In this document: positions 23,701 through 36,332 of the stretch, in pieces
Position numbering within the stretch: position 1 is the stretch's first letter
How the letters are laid out: every line of letters begins with the position of its first letter
Assembly (NCBI RefSeq): GCF_040954835.1
Contig: NC_090697.1
Location: 2,492,501-2,556,500 of the forward strand
Reading direction: 5' to 3'
DNA: 64,000 nucleotides
From: Lepisosteus oculatus
Taxonomy: Eukaryota; Chordata; Actinopteri; Semionotiformes; Lepisosteidae
Program-made: the position numbers and the translations under genes
The notes under the pieces: model-generated
Databases searched by the model: none
What the model was told of the DNA's origin: nothing
What the model saw: the letters and a program-made list of their open reading frames with translations, nothing else

Positions 23701-26700
23701 ACTTCATGTAATGCTGATTTTGGATCGTGTCCATGCAGCTTTTCCCAGGCTAGGCAGCCTTGGGAACCACTGATAGTGTGGCACACCGGGGGTACAGCCT
23801 TAATCACCCAGCAGTGGGCAGGGCAGGCTTTTACAGGGAGAAAGTATGTTAGGGATGACAAGAATCTTCCCCTGCTTGGGAATGGGGGGAGCACACGGAG
23901 CTTAAGGACACGGGGCTCAGAGCAAGCACAGTTTACATCACACCCCAAGTATTCCCAATGGGAACAGCAACAGGCCTGATTCAGCCTTCCTAACTGCACT
24001 GGCTGGGGCCTGAAGGAAGTGTCTTACCCTTCTGTTTTAACATAAGTTATGTGTTTTGTTCTTTTTTTTTTTCAGAAGTACTTTAAAGGCAGCCGTGTGT
24101 GTCTATTTTTTCAAGGCTGCAGGATGAAAATAGAGGGATGAATGGATAAGGGAGTGATGTTTTTACTCCAGCCAAACAAATTCCCAAGCCAGACTGTTTC
24201 AAGAACACACAGGGGATAATAATAACGTTAGATTGGAGAGCTGCGTCAATGTGTCTGTTGCAGGAAGAACAAGCCAAGATTAATTCCACACTGCACAGAC
24301 CTGAGTAATAATTTCACTCTTTCTTTTTCTCTTTTCTGTGCGGAATTAGTCTCCACTTGTTTCATTATCATTGCCATAAAATAAACTATATATATACTGT
24401 ATTGTGTTATAAAAGATTGACGAGAACAAAAAAAAAATGTTAAATAAATATTATTAAAATCAAGCCTGTTAATTAACACACCACAAGAGTTGGTATAAAA
24501 GATACAAATGTTTAAACAGTTAAAATGATTTTTTTCTTTTCTTTCAGGATTTAAATATAACTGCCAAATACATTTTTTCTGGTGAAATTGTATCAGTGAA
24601 AGAATTTAAATAATGTGAATAATGTTTTACTTAAATACATGTAACTGTTTTTATGTAATTGCTGTAAAGACTCTACACATAGTTCTCCAAACCATTATCA
24701 GGGTTCAGGTTTTTTTAGCCATTTCCAGCTCTGACTTGAATGTCAGTTTTTTGCCTTTTAAAAAAATGTAAAGGATAAAAGTTTACCCTACGATACGGTT
24801 TAACAAATATGAAAATGTTGGTTACACCAGTTAACAAGTCTGCTATTTGATTGTTTATGTTCTTTACCTATTTATTAATGTTTTATGGTCAAACATAAAA
24901 CTATTACTACCGTACAGATCTATTTTTTAATCAATTAGAAAAATGTCAAAGTTCTCAAATATAGTGTAAAAACAGACAGTTTTCAGAAATAATCTGATGA
25001 AAAGTTTTGATTCCTCACATAGATTTCACACATAGTGCTTCTTAAGACTTCATTTCCAAACTAATACAATACATACAATCTGCTAGTTACGTACACCTAG
25101 ATGATAATTACATAAATGTAGCCTATAAACTTCAAAAGCAATAAAATAAAATACTGAGTATATAAGTGCACAACAAAGATGAAAAAGCTATTTGAATCTT
25201 TTTTATGTGACTGATCGATATAAAAAATATAAAATCTAATTGGTTTACATAACTATAAATTACAGTTACAACAGAGTTGCAATGAAACTTTCAAGCCATC
25301 AATAAAAACAAACATCTCCTTTAAAAGCGTTCTACTTCAAAAGTAAAAATAAAACATAACATTGTTAGATTAAAGGGAAAGATACATTTATTTACTGAAA
25401 AACTGGTTGTACAATTGGTTGTAGATTAAAGGGAGCGTTAAATGTTCAATGAGTCCTTTTAAATTCTGTTAAGAGAAACATTGCTCCTATATTGGCCCTG
25501 CATATTTTAAAATTGTTTTTAATCAATTTCAGAGAGTGGTTGACAACAAAGTTAAATAAGCATTTTAGTTTAACTATGATTTGTTTCTCCCAGCTCATGA
25601 TTTGGACTCAAAATCAAATCTATCTTTATTCTACCACAATGGCTGCAAAACTACAGGTGGGTAAACAGTCTCACAGTGTTGAGCGATCTTCTGGGATTAT
25701 AGATATATAGACAAGTAGAATTAACCACAAGATGTGAATTTACAAAAAGAGATGCTAAATCCTTTGTTCAAACATTCCCTTACTGAGCCACTGCAGCCAG
25801 CTACACTGTCTTCACTCGGTCTTTCTGACTGCACCCCACTCAATAACACACAATCACAGCCACTCTGAGCATCTTTCACTGATATTCCCTTTCTGGCCCT
25901 TTTTACTGCCTTTTCAGGACACGTTGCAGCCTGCCAAAAAAGCCTGGAGATAACCACAACATGCCAGGTATTGCGAATGACATGCAACTATAAGAAATAC
26001 ATTTATTTTAACTATAGTGTAGGGGGACAGAGATTAGGGGAACAATAGCAGGATTTGTAAATTCATGAATGTGATTGGTAATATCCATTAGGTGCTACTG
26101 AGATGATGATGAAAGATGTAGGAGATGGAATGTTTGTCTTGTAGAAAAAAGCACATATAGTACAATATTATTCACAAAGCTGTGGACTGGTGAGTAGCTG
26201 GAGTTTCAGCCTATCCAGTTTAAATGGATTGTGGCTCAAGCACCAGCATTAGGTGATTGAGGATCAGCTCTGGTCCTTATTCCAAAGCAGTGACTACAGC
26301 CTGAGCCCAGAGGCAGAGAGAAGAGAGAAGTATTAAAGAGAAAGGATACCCCTTCCAGCAATCTGAGAGGCACGCACAAGAGAATGCACACCTTACCCTT
26401 CCTTTGTAATCGAGTCTTTCACCAGGCATCTGGTATGCTTCATTTTACTGTGCATCTTTAAAGCTTTCATAACAATGATGGTACTATAAATATACAGATA
26501 AGTGCAGATTTCTCATGCATAAAGTTACTTTAATATTTTTTAACTAAGTATTGCAGAACTTTGATCTTTCCACAGAATATTTATGAAATTGCTTTGATAG
26601 TTTTACTTTATCCCACTTGTCTAGTTGTGCTACTGGCTTCTTGTTTTCAAGAAAATATGCCAAATCTGTGAGCGTATCAAAAGTAATGTGGGAATGGTTT

Positions 26701-29195
26701 AATGTTATGAGCTGGTTCTGTAAAGGAATCAGATTTCTCAGGTTTTATATCATGCTAGTTCAATTAGCCGTACAATAAACACAATAAACAATGTGCACAA
26801 AGGTATTGTAAACAGCAGCAGGCCGGGCTGTGGTTTCTGAGGCACAGCCTTTCTCCTGCACTGTCTCTGCCTGTGCTTCTGGTTGGCTCTCACACGGTGA
26901 TTGAGTTACACTGCAGTGAAGGGAGCTGTGGGAAAGAGTCATCACTCTGGCAGCAGGCCTGGGAGACACTACTGCGCTCCAACAGGGGTAAAGCAAATAA
27001 CAGGGGGTTTTGTGCACAAAACAATACATTGTCTGCAGTGTTAACCCAGAAAACTAATTACAGATGGGACCTTAAACTGGCAGAAAAGCAATTTATCTGT
27101 GTATATCACAGCTGCTTAGAATGTATCCCAAGCCTATGGAGCAGACTATTGTATACATTTCAAATATATGCTGGTTTGTTTTGCTCCAATCTTGCATTCT
27201 GCTATTATTATCTTTTTAAACTTTTACTGTGTATATAAAAGATCCTTGAAACATGTATGTCATATATACTGTATAGCTAAACAATTTGAGAAAATTGTGT
27301 ATTTTTAAGCGCTCGTGAAAACTTTGGACCAACACCTGTCAAGTTTAAAAAACACAGTCTGGACAGCTGAAATCTGAGCTTTACAGCATTTGTATGCAAA
27401 CCTCCTTAAGCTCTGCTTAGCACAGAGCCCTAAAATTGAAGGTGAAAGGGCAATTCAGCTCTCATTATCTTGCCTATGTTATAAAAACAGCCTGCAAAGC
27501 AGCACAAGATCCAGCTAAGACTTATTCATTTCCACTAAGAAAAAAAATCAGACAAAACTTTCAGAGCTGGAGGGCATTAAATTCCACCAAATAGATATAA
27601 CGCATTCTATATCTTATATATATAATAAAATGCAGTCTAGATTTTTAAGTAGTACCTCTTAAATATACAGAAAGCTGATCAAATTAATTCTAAGTAGTAC
27701 TGGTACATGAGCAGAAACAAGTGACAGTACTAAATAAAAATAAATGTCCTGATATAAGCTTTCACCCCAAAAAAATTCTAAAGCACTTTATATACAGTAT
27801 AGGATGAGACTCATCTCATCTACTGTTGACGTGCAGCAGTCACTTGGGTGACATGTGAATGATATGATGTGCTATCAGCCCCACTACACAGCAGATTGGG
27901 CAGAAAAATAAGAAACTGCTTCATCCTCTTCATTAAGGGGGAAGGACAGGGTATATAATTTAGCTAGGACATGAGGTTTAGACCCCTCTTCTTCCGAACA
28001 CTGTCTTGAAATACGTAATGACCAAGAAATCAAGATCTCAGCTTGAGGTCTCACACTGAACGATGGTCTGTCCTACAGCAGTTTCTCCATCAGCATACTG
28101 TACCTGGCAGCTGTGTGTGGTCCAGAGGGAAGAGTCGCCTACGCGTCCACCGACACCACTCTTGGGTCTCCCATTCCAGTAGAGAGCTGATGATACCAGG
28201 CCAGGAGACGGTGATGCTGCTGCAGCAGTACGTCTAAACGTTGTTCACACCGATCATATTTACATTCAGACAAAAAAACAGAAAATATGTGAATCTGAAT
28301 GAATCTAAAATCAGGGTTCAAGATTGTTAAAATGTACAACACGGACCAAAACCATTGCATGGAAAATCATAAAAAAATGAACTAAATACTTTTATCATGA
28401 ACCCTTTTGGGGATCATGTGATTGTAAAATGGTCACAGATTATTAGGCTCCTACACCATTACACCTTTTTTTTGAACTTATGTGTTTGCTTCTTTTGTAA
28501 AACCCCACTTCAAGATGACATTCAGAAAGAGAGAGGTGACTCCTCCTCACTCTATCCCAGAGGGGACCAATTTTAAACAACAATCTGTCCAAGTGGGGCT
28601 GACACTGCTGATCGAGGAGCTCTTCTGACTTGAAGGAACACCCTCATTACGATGCAAATGCTGTCCAGGGCTTTGGGCCGCCTCAACAGGGCGCAGCATG
28701 AGAACATTGTTCGAAATTGTTAAGACCCTAACAGTGGTGGTGACTTTGTGTGCTTTTATTCTCTCCCTGCTTTCTCTGTGTTCATAATCAGTGCACTGCT
28801 TATGTCTGATATTGTACATAGAAAATGAATGCTGCAGCAATACAGTACTCCCATCTCAAACAGCAGGATGTTCCTAGATTTGCTAACAGGTATTGATGAC
28901 GTTGCTGCTTCCTCTTCTGTTAACATTAAAACAAATAATAGTTTAATAATTGTGCCATAACTATTTTCTTTCTGCCCCAAGTATAGTGGAGACAAGTCTG
29001 CGAAATTGCATTAATTTCAGTTTATGCCCCATGACCTTTTGATCAGGTTTCTTTGCTTCACTAATCTTACCGAGGTGAGAAGATATTGTTTAACATTAAT
29101 ATCACTTTCTTATTGCTGATACGAGTGCTGTAATTAATCTACCATCTTGACAGATCATGGGTGCAGCGAGGCCTTTAACACAAGGGCACAGATAA
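20726..29195. other. Long gene-free stretch, mostly unique
   Basis: No exon or repeat could be supported over 8.5 kb. Blocks with complex, non-repeat composition that may be conserved non-coding DNA are 21000-21420, 21540-21900 and 27300-27540 (the last with TTATCTTGCC). The open frames at 23445-23999 (minus) and 26873-27238 (plus) show no protein family. A poly-T run lies at 24062-24073. Confidence 0.4.
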
Positions 29196-29200
29196 GGAGG

Positions 29201-29275
29201 GATGTCATTTCCAGTGCACCACAGTGTTCTGTATGGGGACCACTGCTCTTCCTAGTTTACATCAGTAACCTGCTG
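29201..29275 (+). pseudogene. LINE reverse transcriptase fragment
   Basis: Reads DVISSAPQCSVWGPLLFLVY then ISNLL, matching the [21 protein letters not shown] box of non-LTR reverse transcriptases. Stops flank it. Confidence 0.7.
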
Positions 29276-29940
29276 AGGTTACCTCGACTCAGGGTGTGTA
29301 GTTAGAGTGAGAGGCCTGGCCACGAGAGTGTCCTCTCAGTGTGTGTGAGGGCCAGCCTGATGGCATCAGGAGGACGTCCGCAGCTGGAGGAGGACCTGGA
29401 AGCCTGAGGCCTGGCTAGCCTGAGAGGACCAGTAGCCATCTTACTGTCGAAGCAGGAGGTCCCAGCCTAGGGAGAGAGTATACCACCAGGGATCAGGAAG
29501 ACTCCAGAACAGTGAGGGTAACAGGAGGCTCCGTGGAGGTCCCGCAGGGTACTACCCAGAGGGCAAGAGTGGGAGAGGAAACTCGTTGAGCCTGGGAACT
29601 CACGGGCAAAGGGGTCAGTGTGGCAGGGGACTGCCAGTAGGATGTCAGAGGACAGTGGTGTGCGTGAGTTAGAGACAGTGGGTCTGAGAGTCCCTGAGCC
29701 ACGTCCCAGTGCCCTGGTGAGGGAGCGAAGAACAGCACTGGGAGGAACTGGGAGGGGCAAGTCCGGAGCGATGCGACTACTGCGGCTGCCACTACCCCCG
29801 TGGCATCACTCACTGGTGGAGGATGTGGGCATGTGCTACAGCTGAGTGGGACTTAAAACTGAAAGTTATCAACACTTCGAACAATCTGGTAAAAAAGTAG
29901 CTTGGCATGCATATGTAAAGCATCTTGTGAAATGTTTTTG
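29276..29940. other. GC-rich stretch of unknown nature
   Basis: G-rich, low-complexity-like DNA (AGGAGG, GAGGTCCC, GTGAGGG) right after the RT fragment, ending TGTTTTTGATTTGATTTTGG. It may be part of a GC-rich retroelement. The minus-strand frames at 29467-29813 are Pro/Ser-rich shadows. Confidence 0.35.
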
Positions 29941-32135
29941 ATTTGATTTTGGTTTAGTATTAATCTGATCTAATCCCATTTCATATTTGTAATTTTAGAC
30001 AAGGTTCAATTCAAATGTAAACATGTCCCTGCCAGTGACACATTAATTCAGTGTATTGACAATGTATTGACTAGCAACCTGACGTTAAGCAAAAAACAAC
30101 AAAGTAGACAGCAACATTTGTAAATATTGCTCTAAATATTATATATTTGTATATATTAGGATGGGAAGAAAATGTTGCACTTACAAATGTATACATATTG
30201 ATCAATATATTTCATAGTTATTGTACAGTGATAATGATTTTCTACTGCAGACTTTATCACAATTACCTATGTGAAGTTCAATTTACAGAAGAGGGATTCC
30301 TGGTGTAGTTAACCTATCAACAAAGAGGGATGTACAGTAAATCTTGCAGATAAAATGTAATAGGAAACACAACTATACATTCAATGACAGAAAATCCAGA
30401 TCCTGCTACCTTCTTCTTTGAAATCATTTGGATTTAATGGATTATCCTGATTTACAGAATGTTCAACAAATCAAACATCCTGAGTATCTACCCCGGAGGT
30501 CCTAGGCTGCAGAAAAATGGTCCAGATTATCTTTGTCGGTTTACTAACCTGTGTCTTCTCTGTGAATCATACTTGGGGCTGTATTTAGAATCATTATAAA
30601 ATATTGATGGATTTGCACTGATGTGGCATAATAGAATAAGATATTGTGATATTTCTTTTTTATGGTGCTTTTTTAATCATAACCAGACAACTAGTTTCTA
30701 CCTTTCCAACATCCCCCTGAGCAGCGATGAGATTCTAGGAGCTGGAAAAGGAGGGATGCAGACAGGTCTTGGAAAGGGAAAGTAAAAGCATTGATGAGCA
30801 GGGCTCTGAAGTGAAAAAATAAACGTTACAAATAAAACTACAAATTGAATTATACATTTTACCATCATACATATCTTATCAATACAAAATAGCAGTAAAT
30901 AGCAGTATATAATATAGCAGTTAATAGATCAACTAAGATGTTTTGATGAACCTCATTATATCATTTTTTTCAATGATCTTCCTTCACTTACACCACTTCA
31001 AGCACAATCTTTAGGATTCATAAGCAATGCAGTAAGCCATCACTTGATAGCATATGCTTTAGTTATGGAATCATGCGTCCTGTGCTGGCCAAATTAATTC
31101 TCTACAGATTATTTTTATTTATGCGAAATGACATAATGATTATGAGTAAGCTTATTAATGCGTTGTGGAAAGGTGTAAATGTTTTACTTGTTCACCTTCA
31201 ATAGCTGTTTCACTTAATGATTATACTCACAAATTCTGTATATGGTTTCTAGATTTCTCTGATCAAGATTTTAAATCCGATGCAACAGTAGAGTAAGAGT
31301 ACAACACATCCAAGAGCATTTTAAAATTGAAAAGACAATTCTTCTATCTCTATTTATATCAGGGGCAAATTTTCATATATAACTTTCATATTATTTATCC
31401 CTTGGATAGCAGAATCTCAACAATAAAACATATCCTCTGCACATGCTGCTCTGCTGTCGGTCTGAGAAATGATCTAGTCTGTTATCATACCACAAGTGCT
31501 CTGTAATTACCAGTTATATGTTTCATGTACTCTAGGAACAACTGCTGTTTGTGCGCTTGAAGTCTGGCAGCTGAACAAGAGCACATATATCTTTCAATCA
31601 TAGGAGTGAGAACTCCACATTAACTCTTCCACCACTGGGTTAAACAGCCTCTTCTAACATGGTTCCATTATGATTTCGTTACAAATATTCATATGAATGT
31701 ATGCATTCAATCTATCCTACTGTAAAATAGTAATTATTCTTACAGTGGATATTTATGATTATTGATTGATTGTTGGCTGGATCTCATGAAATCAACTTCA
31801 TATGAAACATATTAGGGAGCTTTTTCCACACCCCCACACCTCTCTTTGTAAAGACATGTCTTTCTTGATTCAAGGTTCAAGGTTCTTTCATATGTCCAAC
31901 ATTTTGTTCAGAGTAGAAACTAAGCTGATTATTCTACTTCTGTTCTGCTTTATATGGATTCTTAAACAACAGCAGTATGGCAGTAGCTCAAGCTGAAAAC
32001 AATACTCCAGATGAAGTCTTATTTGAGCAGCGTGTCTTAATCTTTAGACATAATCTTAATCTCACTCTTTAAAAGCACTGATTCTTCTGGCTTTCAGGGA
32101 GACTTACTGAATAACTAGGCTATTTTCTAAAAAGG
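29941..32135. other. No gene or repeat recognised
   Basis: AT-rich unique sequence with no defensible exon. Confidence 0.4.
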
Positions 32136-32139
32136 GCAA

Positions 32140-32285
32140 ATCAGACGTTGGCGTAGGTGGCTGCATCAGCACAAATGAGCTGCAGAGGAACAGGTGAAGG
32201 TTCATTCCGTGCGGAAAGGAAAAGAAGAGGGACACAACAGCTTTCGGCTGTGGGATCTTCTTCAGGTGTGAGGGAGAGGAAAAAC
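32140..32285 (-). mobile_element. Fold-back retroposon copy
   Basis: GGTGGCTGCATCAGCAC, GCAGAGGAACAGGTGAAGG, CTTTCGGCTGTGGGATCTTC and TTCAGGTGTGAGGGAGAGGA: the minus-strand 3' end through the arm and into the internal part. It is diverged. Confidence 0.75.
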
Positions 32286-32289
32286 ACGT

Positions 32290-33629
32290 GGAAACTAGAT
32301 CAAGGCACATTCTACACCATTCAAACAATCAGCATACTGTACATGACAAAATGTTCTAAATTAATGTGTCCGTATATATTTCTCTCTCCTAAATACTTGG
32401 GTAAGAGTTGGAACAAGTTAAGAAAATGGTCTTTTTAAACAAATGGTTTATTTAAAAGGTTTTTTAGCCTCAGTAATTGAGTGGAATGTAAAGCAGAAGA
32501 GGTAGTGATTCTTGAGTACCAGAACAGAGGGACCCTTTGAATGGTCAAATTTCTACATTGCTGCTGTTGGTTATTTTCTGCTCTTTAACTACATCCAAGC
32601 ATGAGTATTACTTTCCTGCTCTAACTAAATAAGGCAGGTGAAAGGTCCCATACAGTGCTTCTTCTAGTTCAATACCACACATTTGGGATTTGGAAAGCAC
32701 ATTTTAACTGTGTGCATGTAAGACCTCGCACATGCCATTATTAAATTTAATTTTCTAGATAACTGCCGACATTTGAACTTCCACTGCTATAGTTTCCACT
32801 ATTGGCATTGTATTCGTGGATCAATTTGCATTCAGAGTCTTCTTACTACTTGTTACAAAAATGCTAAAACCACCAAGGTTATAATTTCAGATTGGTGGAT
32901 GGGTGGAGGTTGTCTTTAAATGTACAGGGAACACAGAGTCAACTAATTCAAAGTGAGATTCTTGGCAGTTATGACAGTCACGTATGTTTTATTTTATTTC
33001 CTTTCATTTCATATGGATTACTCATCTGAACTATGCGCCACGAGTGTAAATGTAATGTGTGAAGTCTCAAAACCTTTTCTATCATTGTCAGACTTTAATC
33101 ACAGTATCTACACAGTATTAAGTCAATCATTGCTCATAAATCTTTTCAGAGATTTTAGAAGACTTTTATATAACAGTTGAATTTAACATATTTTCTGTAA
33201 AAATGTTTATTTTGATGTCCAATGGAACAGTACCGGCAAATATCAGATGTTGGTGTGATTGTACTCCATTTCATTGTACTGAAAGGAAAATGCTGCACTA
33301 CCTCATTACACAGTTTACACACCTGTGCAATGAGCAGCTATATACTGTACCTGCCTTTTCAATACATTTCTGAAAATCCTCTGCGTCCAATAAAAATACA
33401 CAACAGTCAACGTTCTTTATTCTAATCATGTTCTCAACAATCCATTGTCACATCTAAATCTTATCTGTGCTTCTTTTTTATTTATAGCAATATTGGTTTT
33501 CTAACAATACTAATAATGTAGTATTTTCATCTGGAGTACTGCTGCTATTTGCATTTTGGGGATCCTTGATCTCACCTTGAGAAGGATTGTAATCACAACT
33601 CTTTTACTCTCATTTTCTAAATCAAACTG
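32290..33629. other. No gene recognised
   Basis: AT-rich unique DNA. The open frame at 32953-33180 has an ATG and a hydrophobic start (MRFLAVMTVTYVLFYFLSF) but no family resemblance and no splice or promoter support. Confidence 0.4.
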
Positions 33630-36282
33630 ACTCGCAACTGCACTTTCGCGTATATATACATGTTTGTTTTGTTTGATAATTCTCTCATAGGCTGCGATTC
33701 AAATGTGTTTTCTCGAGAACTTCGCGTCAGTCCCAGGTCCAAATAGACCTGCAACGACTTTGATGCGAATTCCTATACAAGAACTGTCCAGGGTCCTGAA
33801 TCCTGTTACCGTAACTTTCTTGGCGATGTTTAGTGAATTATGTAAAAAAAACGTGCAGTTTAAAAACATCACGGATCTACACTTGTCGAATATAAACGTT
33901 TAAATAGTGAGAGATGCTCGCAAAATGAGATTATTGCTCATCGAAGACCAAAACTTTGCGGCGACTTTGCTTGACTTTATTTTGTTAGTGCCTGCAGATT
34001 TAGGAAATTGTTGTTTGGAATGATAAACAGGTTTTGCATAATCAGCCTTCTATTTTTTTAAATAAAATATCAATATTAAATAGGCTCGTCCTTTTCGAGT
34101 GCATTTCAAAGAAAAAATATTATTAACTGATAATAAAAATATCAGAGTTTTATTCTAAATGATTCCGCAGAATCGTGTATTATAAAACCGCGAACTATCT
34201 GCTTTTAAAAAAGCAGGCTGTTTTTCACTTGCCAGATATAGCCCAGCACAATGCCTCCTGAACATTTAACACACAATCGCCTCTGTAAAAGACCCGTTTA
34301 AATAATGTTTGCGGAAAAGTTTATTTTTTTAGATTTTTCCTAAAAAAAAGAACAATACGGTACAGGAAAGTTCGGGGTTGGGAATGGACAGTCGGGCAGT
34401 GTTAATTTGTCAGATTTTATGTGTGTATTAAAACAGATGTTTCGGCCCAGAACAAGGTCATGAAAGACTAAAAGTTCAGACAAACCACAAACCATGGATG
34501 ATACGGGCACCGATATGACATGCACATAGAAAGGAAACATAAACCAATCGAGTGCACAAGATTGCAGCGCGGGTGAAATTTGTTGCAAGGTAAATTCTGT
34601 TTTTCACCGAATTGTTCGTACAATAATACTTCGATGTTTCATTGTACTTGTAAAATGTAGTTACTCGTTTAGTTTATGTAAGTCATGCCAAAAAAGTCAT
34701 CTACTGTATTCTCAAATTATGTACGCGGGTCACCTGTAACTAAAAATAAGAAATTATTAATGATAAATTAATTTATATAAACATAAATATAAAGAATAAT
34801 CAAATGATAGATCCTGCAACTTCAACTCATTTTTTAGTTGGGAGTGTTTAAATTCAGTTGTAAGCTGTTAAGGTCAGTCTATTTCTGCAGTTATTTTTGT
34901 GTACAAATATGGAAGGGTTTCAGGAGAGAAAGAAAAAGAGATGCCTATGAATGTCTCCCGCATGCAAAAGAAACAAGATCTCCAGCCGTTTTGAAATGAA
35001 CTTTCTATTCTGCCATCATCGCCTCCTGGAAATAATTTTTAAGAAGTTAACTGCTCGGTGTTTACGTTTCTGACTGCACTGATGAAAGGTGTTTCACTAA
35101 AAGACTCAGCAGATTATTTTAACATATTAAAATCTGTGCACAAAACGCGTTCTTGGTCATTCTTTTACTTAATACGCTCTATTTATCCTCCTCTATTTGA
35201 ATAAAAACCGAAACTCTTCGTACAGTATCTCATTTATACCTGGCTGTAGTCCTTCTTCATGCTGTATACAGGTATATACCATTTACACATACAGTACACG
35301 TACTACAGTTTTCAACATTTTGGAGGTGGTGTGACAGGCAATGAGAGGGATGTACAGTAGGAACAAAAGAGGAAGAAAAAATCCATACTTAACCAAACAC
35401 TTGAGTGCACAACTCAGGTAATCACAGCTTCCAAAAAAAATACCTTTTGCCACTTCTGTCACTGTGACAGTGCCGGTAGTTGGTTCCCACACGAATCCTC
35501 ACTCAGGGCATCTTAAACTAATATTTGCCTTTTATTTAGCAAAATAAGATATTGTGCAGCTACTGTGTTAATTAAACGTGTTAGGTGAGAATATATTTAT
35601 ATATATTTCAATAATTAACTGAATTTGCGCACAAAAACTAAAATTATAATCACTGTTTCTCGAAAAGTATCATTATCACTTACTGTAGGTTACTCATTGT
35701 TATTTACTTGAAACAGGCTAAATGTGAAGTTCTGGTCAATGAAGAGGTGTAGATATGAACTCTAATTATATTAAAATAAAACAGAACATGTGCAAAATGT
35801 ACTAGATGAAGGCTTTTGTTTTCGTCTGCTAGGCGAGCATGTTTAGAAAGGAAATAATGTGTTTGAAAATCAGAAGGGACTGCCTTTAGACCGCGTTCTG
35901 CACTAGTAGCCGGCAGCAGTGGCTAACGCCTCATTTCCCCGTTCAATTTATTCTGCTTTAGCTGTTGGCATAGACTGCAAGAACAGGTCCTTTGCATATA
36001 GAGCGTTTCATGAATCACTTCCTCTGCCGGGTCTATGAATTCAGTTGTATGCGAGTTAGTTTTCGGATTGTGAAGAACAGTGCCCTTTCGCCAGCTCCTG
36101 ACCTCATTCTGTCGGTTGTCAGAAACTATTCTTTGTCTGCTCTTAAATTCTGAAACACAGGAAAATGTTCGCAAAATAGGAGCGTGAAAAGTCACTATCG
36201 TATCCTTTAATTAAAGTCACAGTGTACACAAAAAAATCCTAAAAAGGCGTCTTTCCATGTCGACTCCAAAAAGTGACTGTAA

Positions 36283-36332
<50 letters not shown>

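Noticed and set aside
32953..33180. 75-codon open frame with hydrophobic start
   Set aside because: No family resemblance, splice signals, promoter or poly-A signal; likely chance in T-rich DNA.
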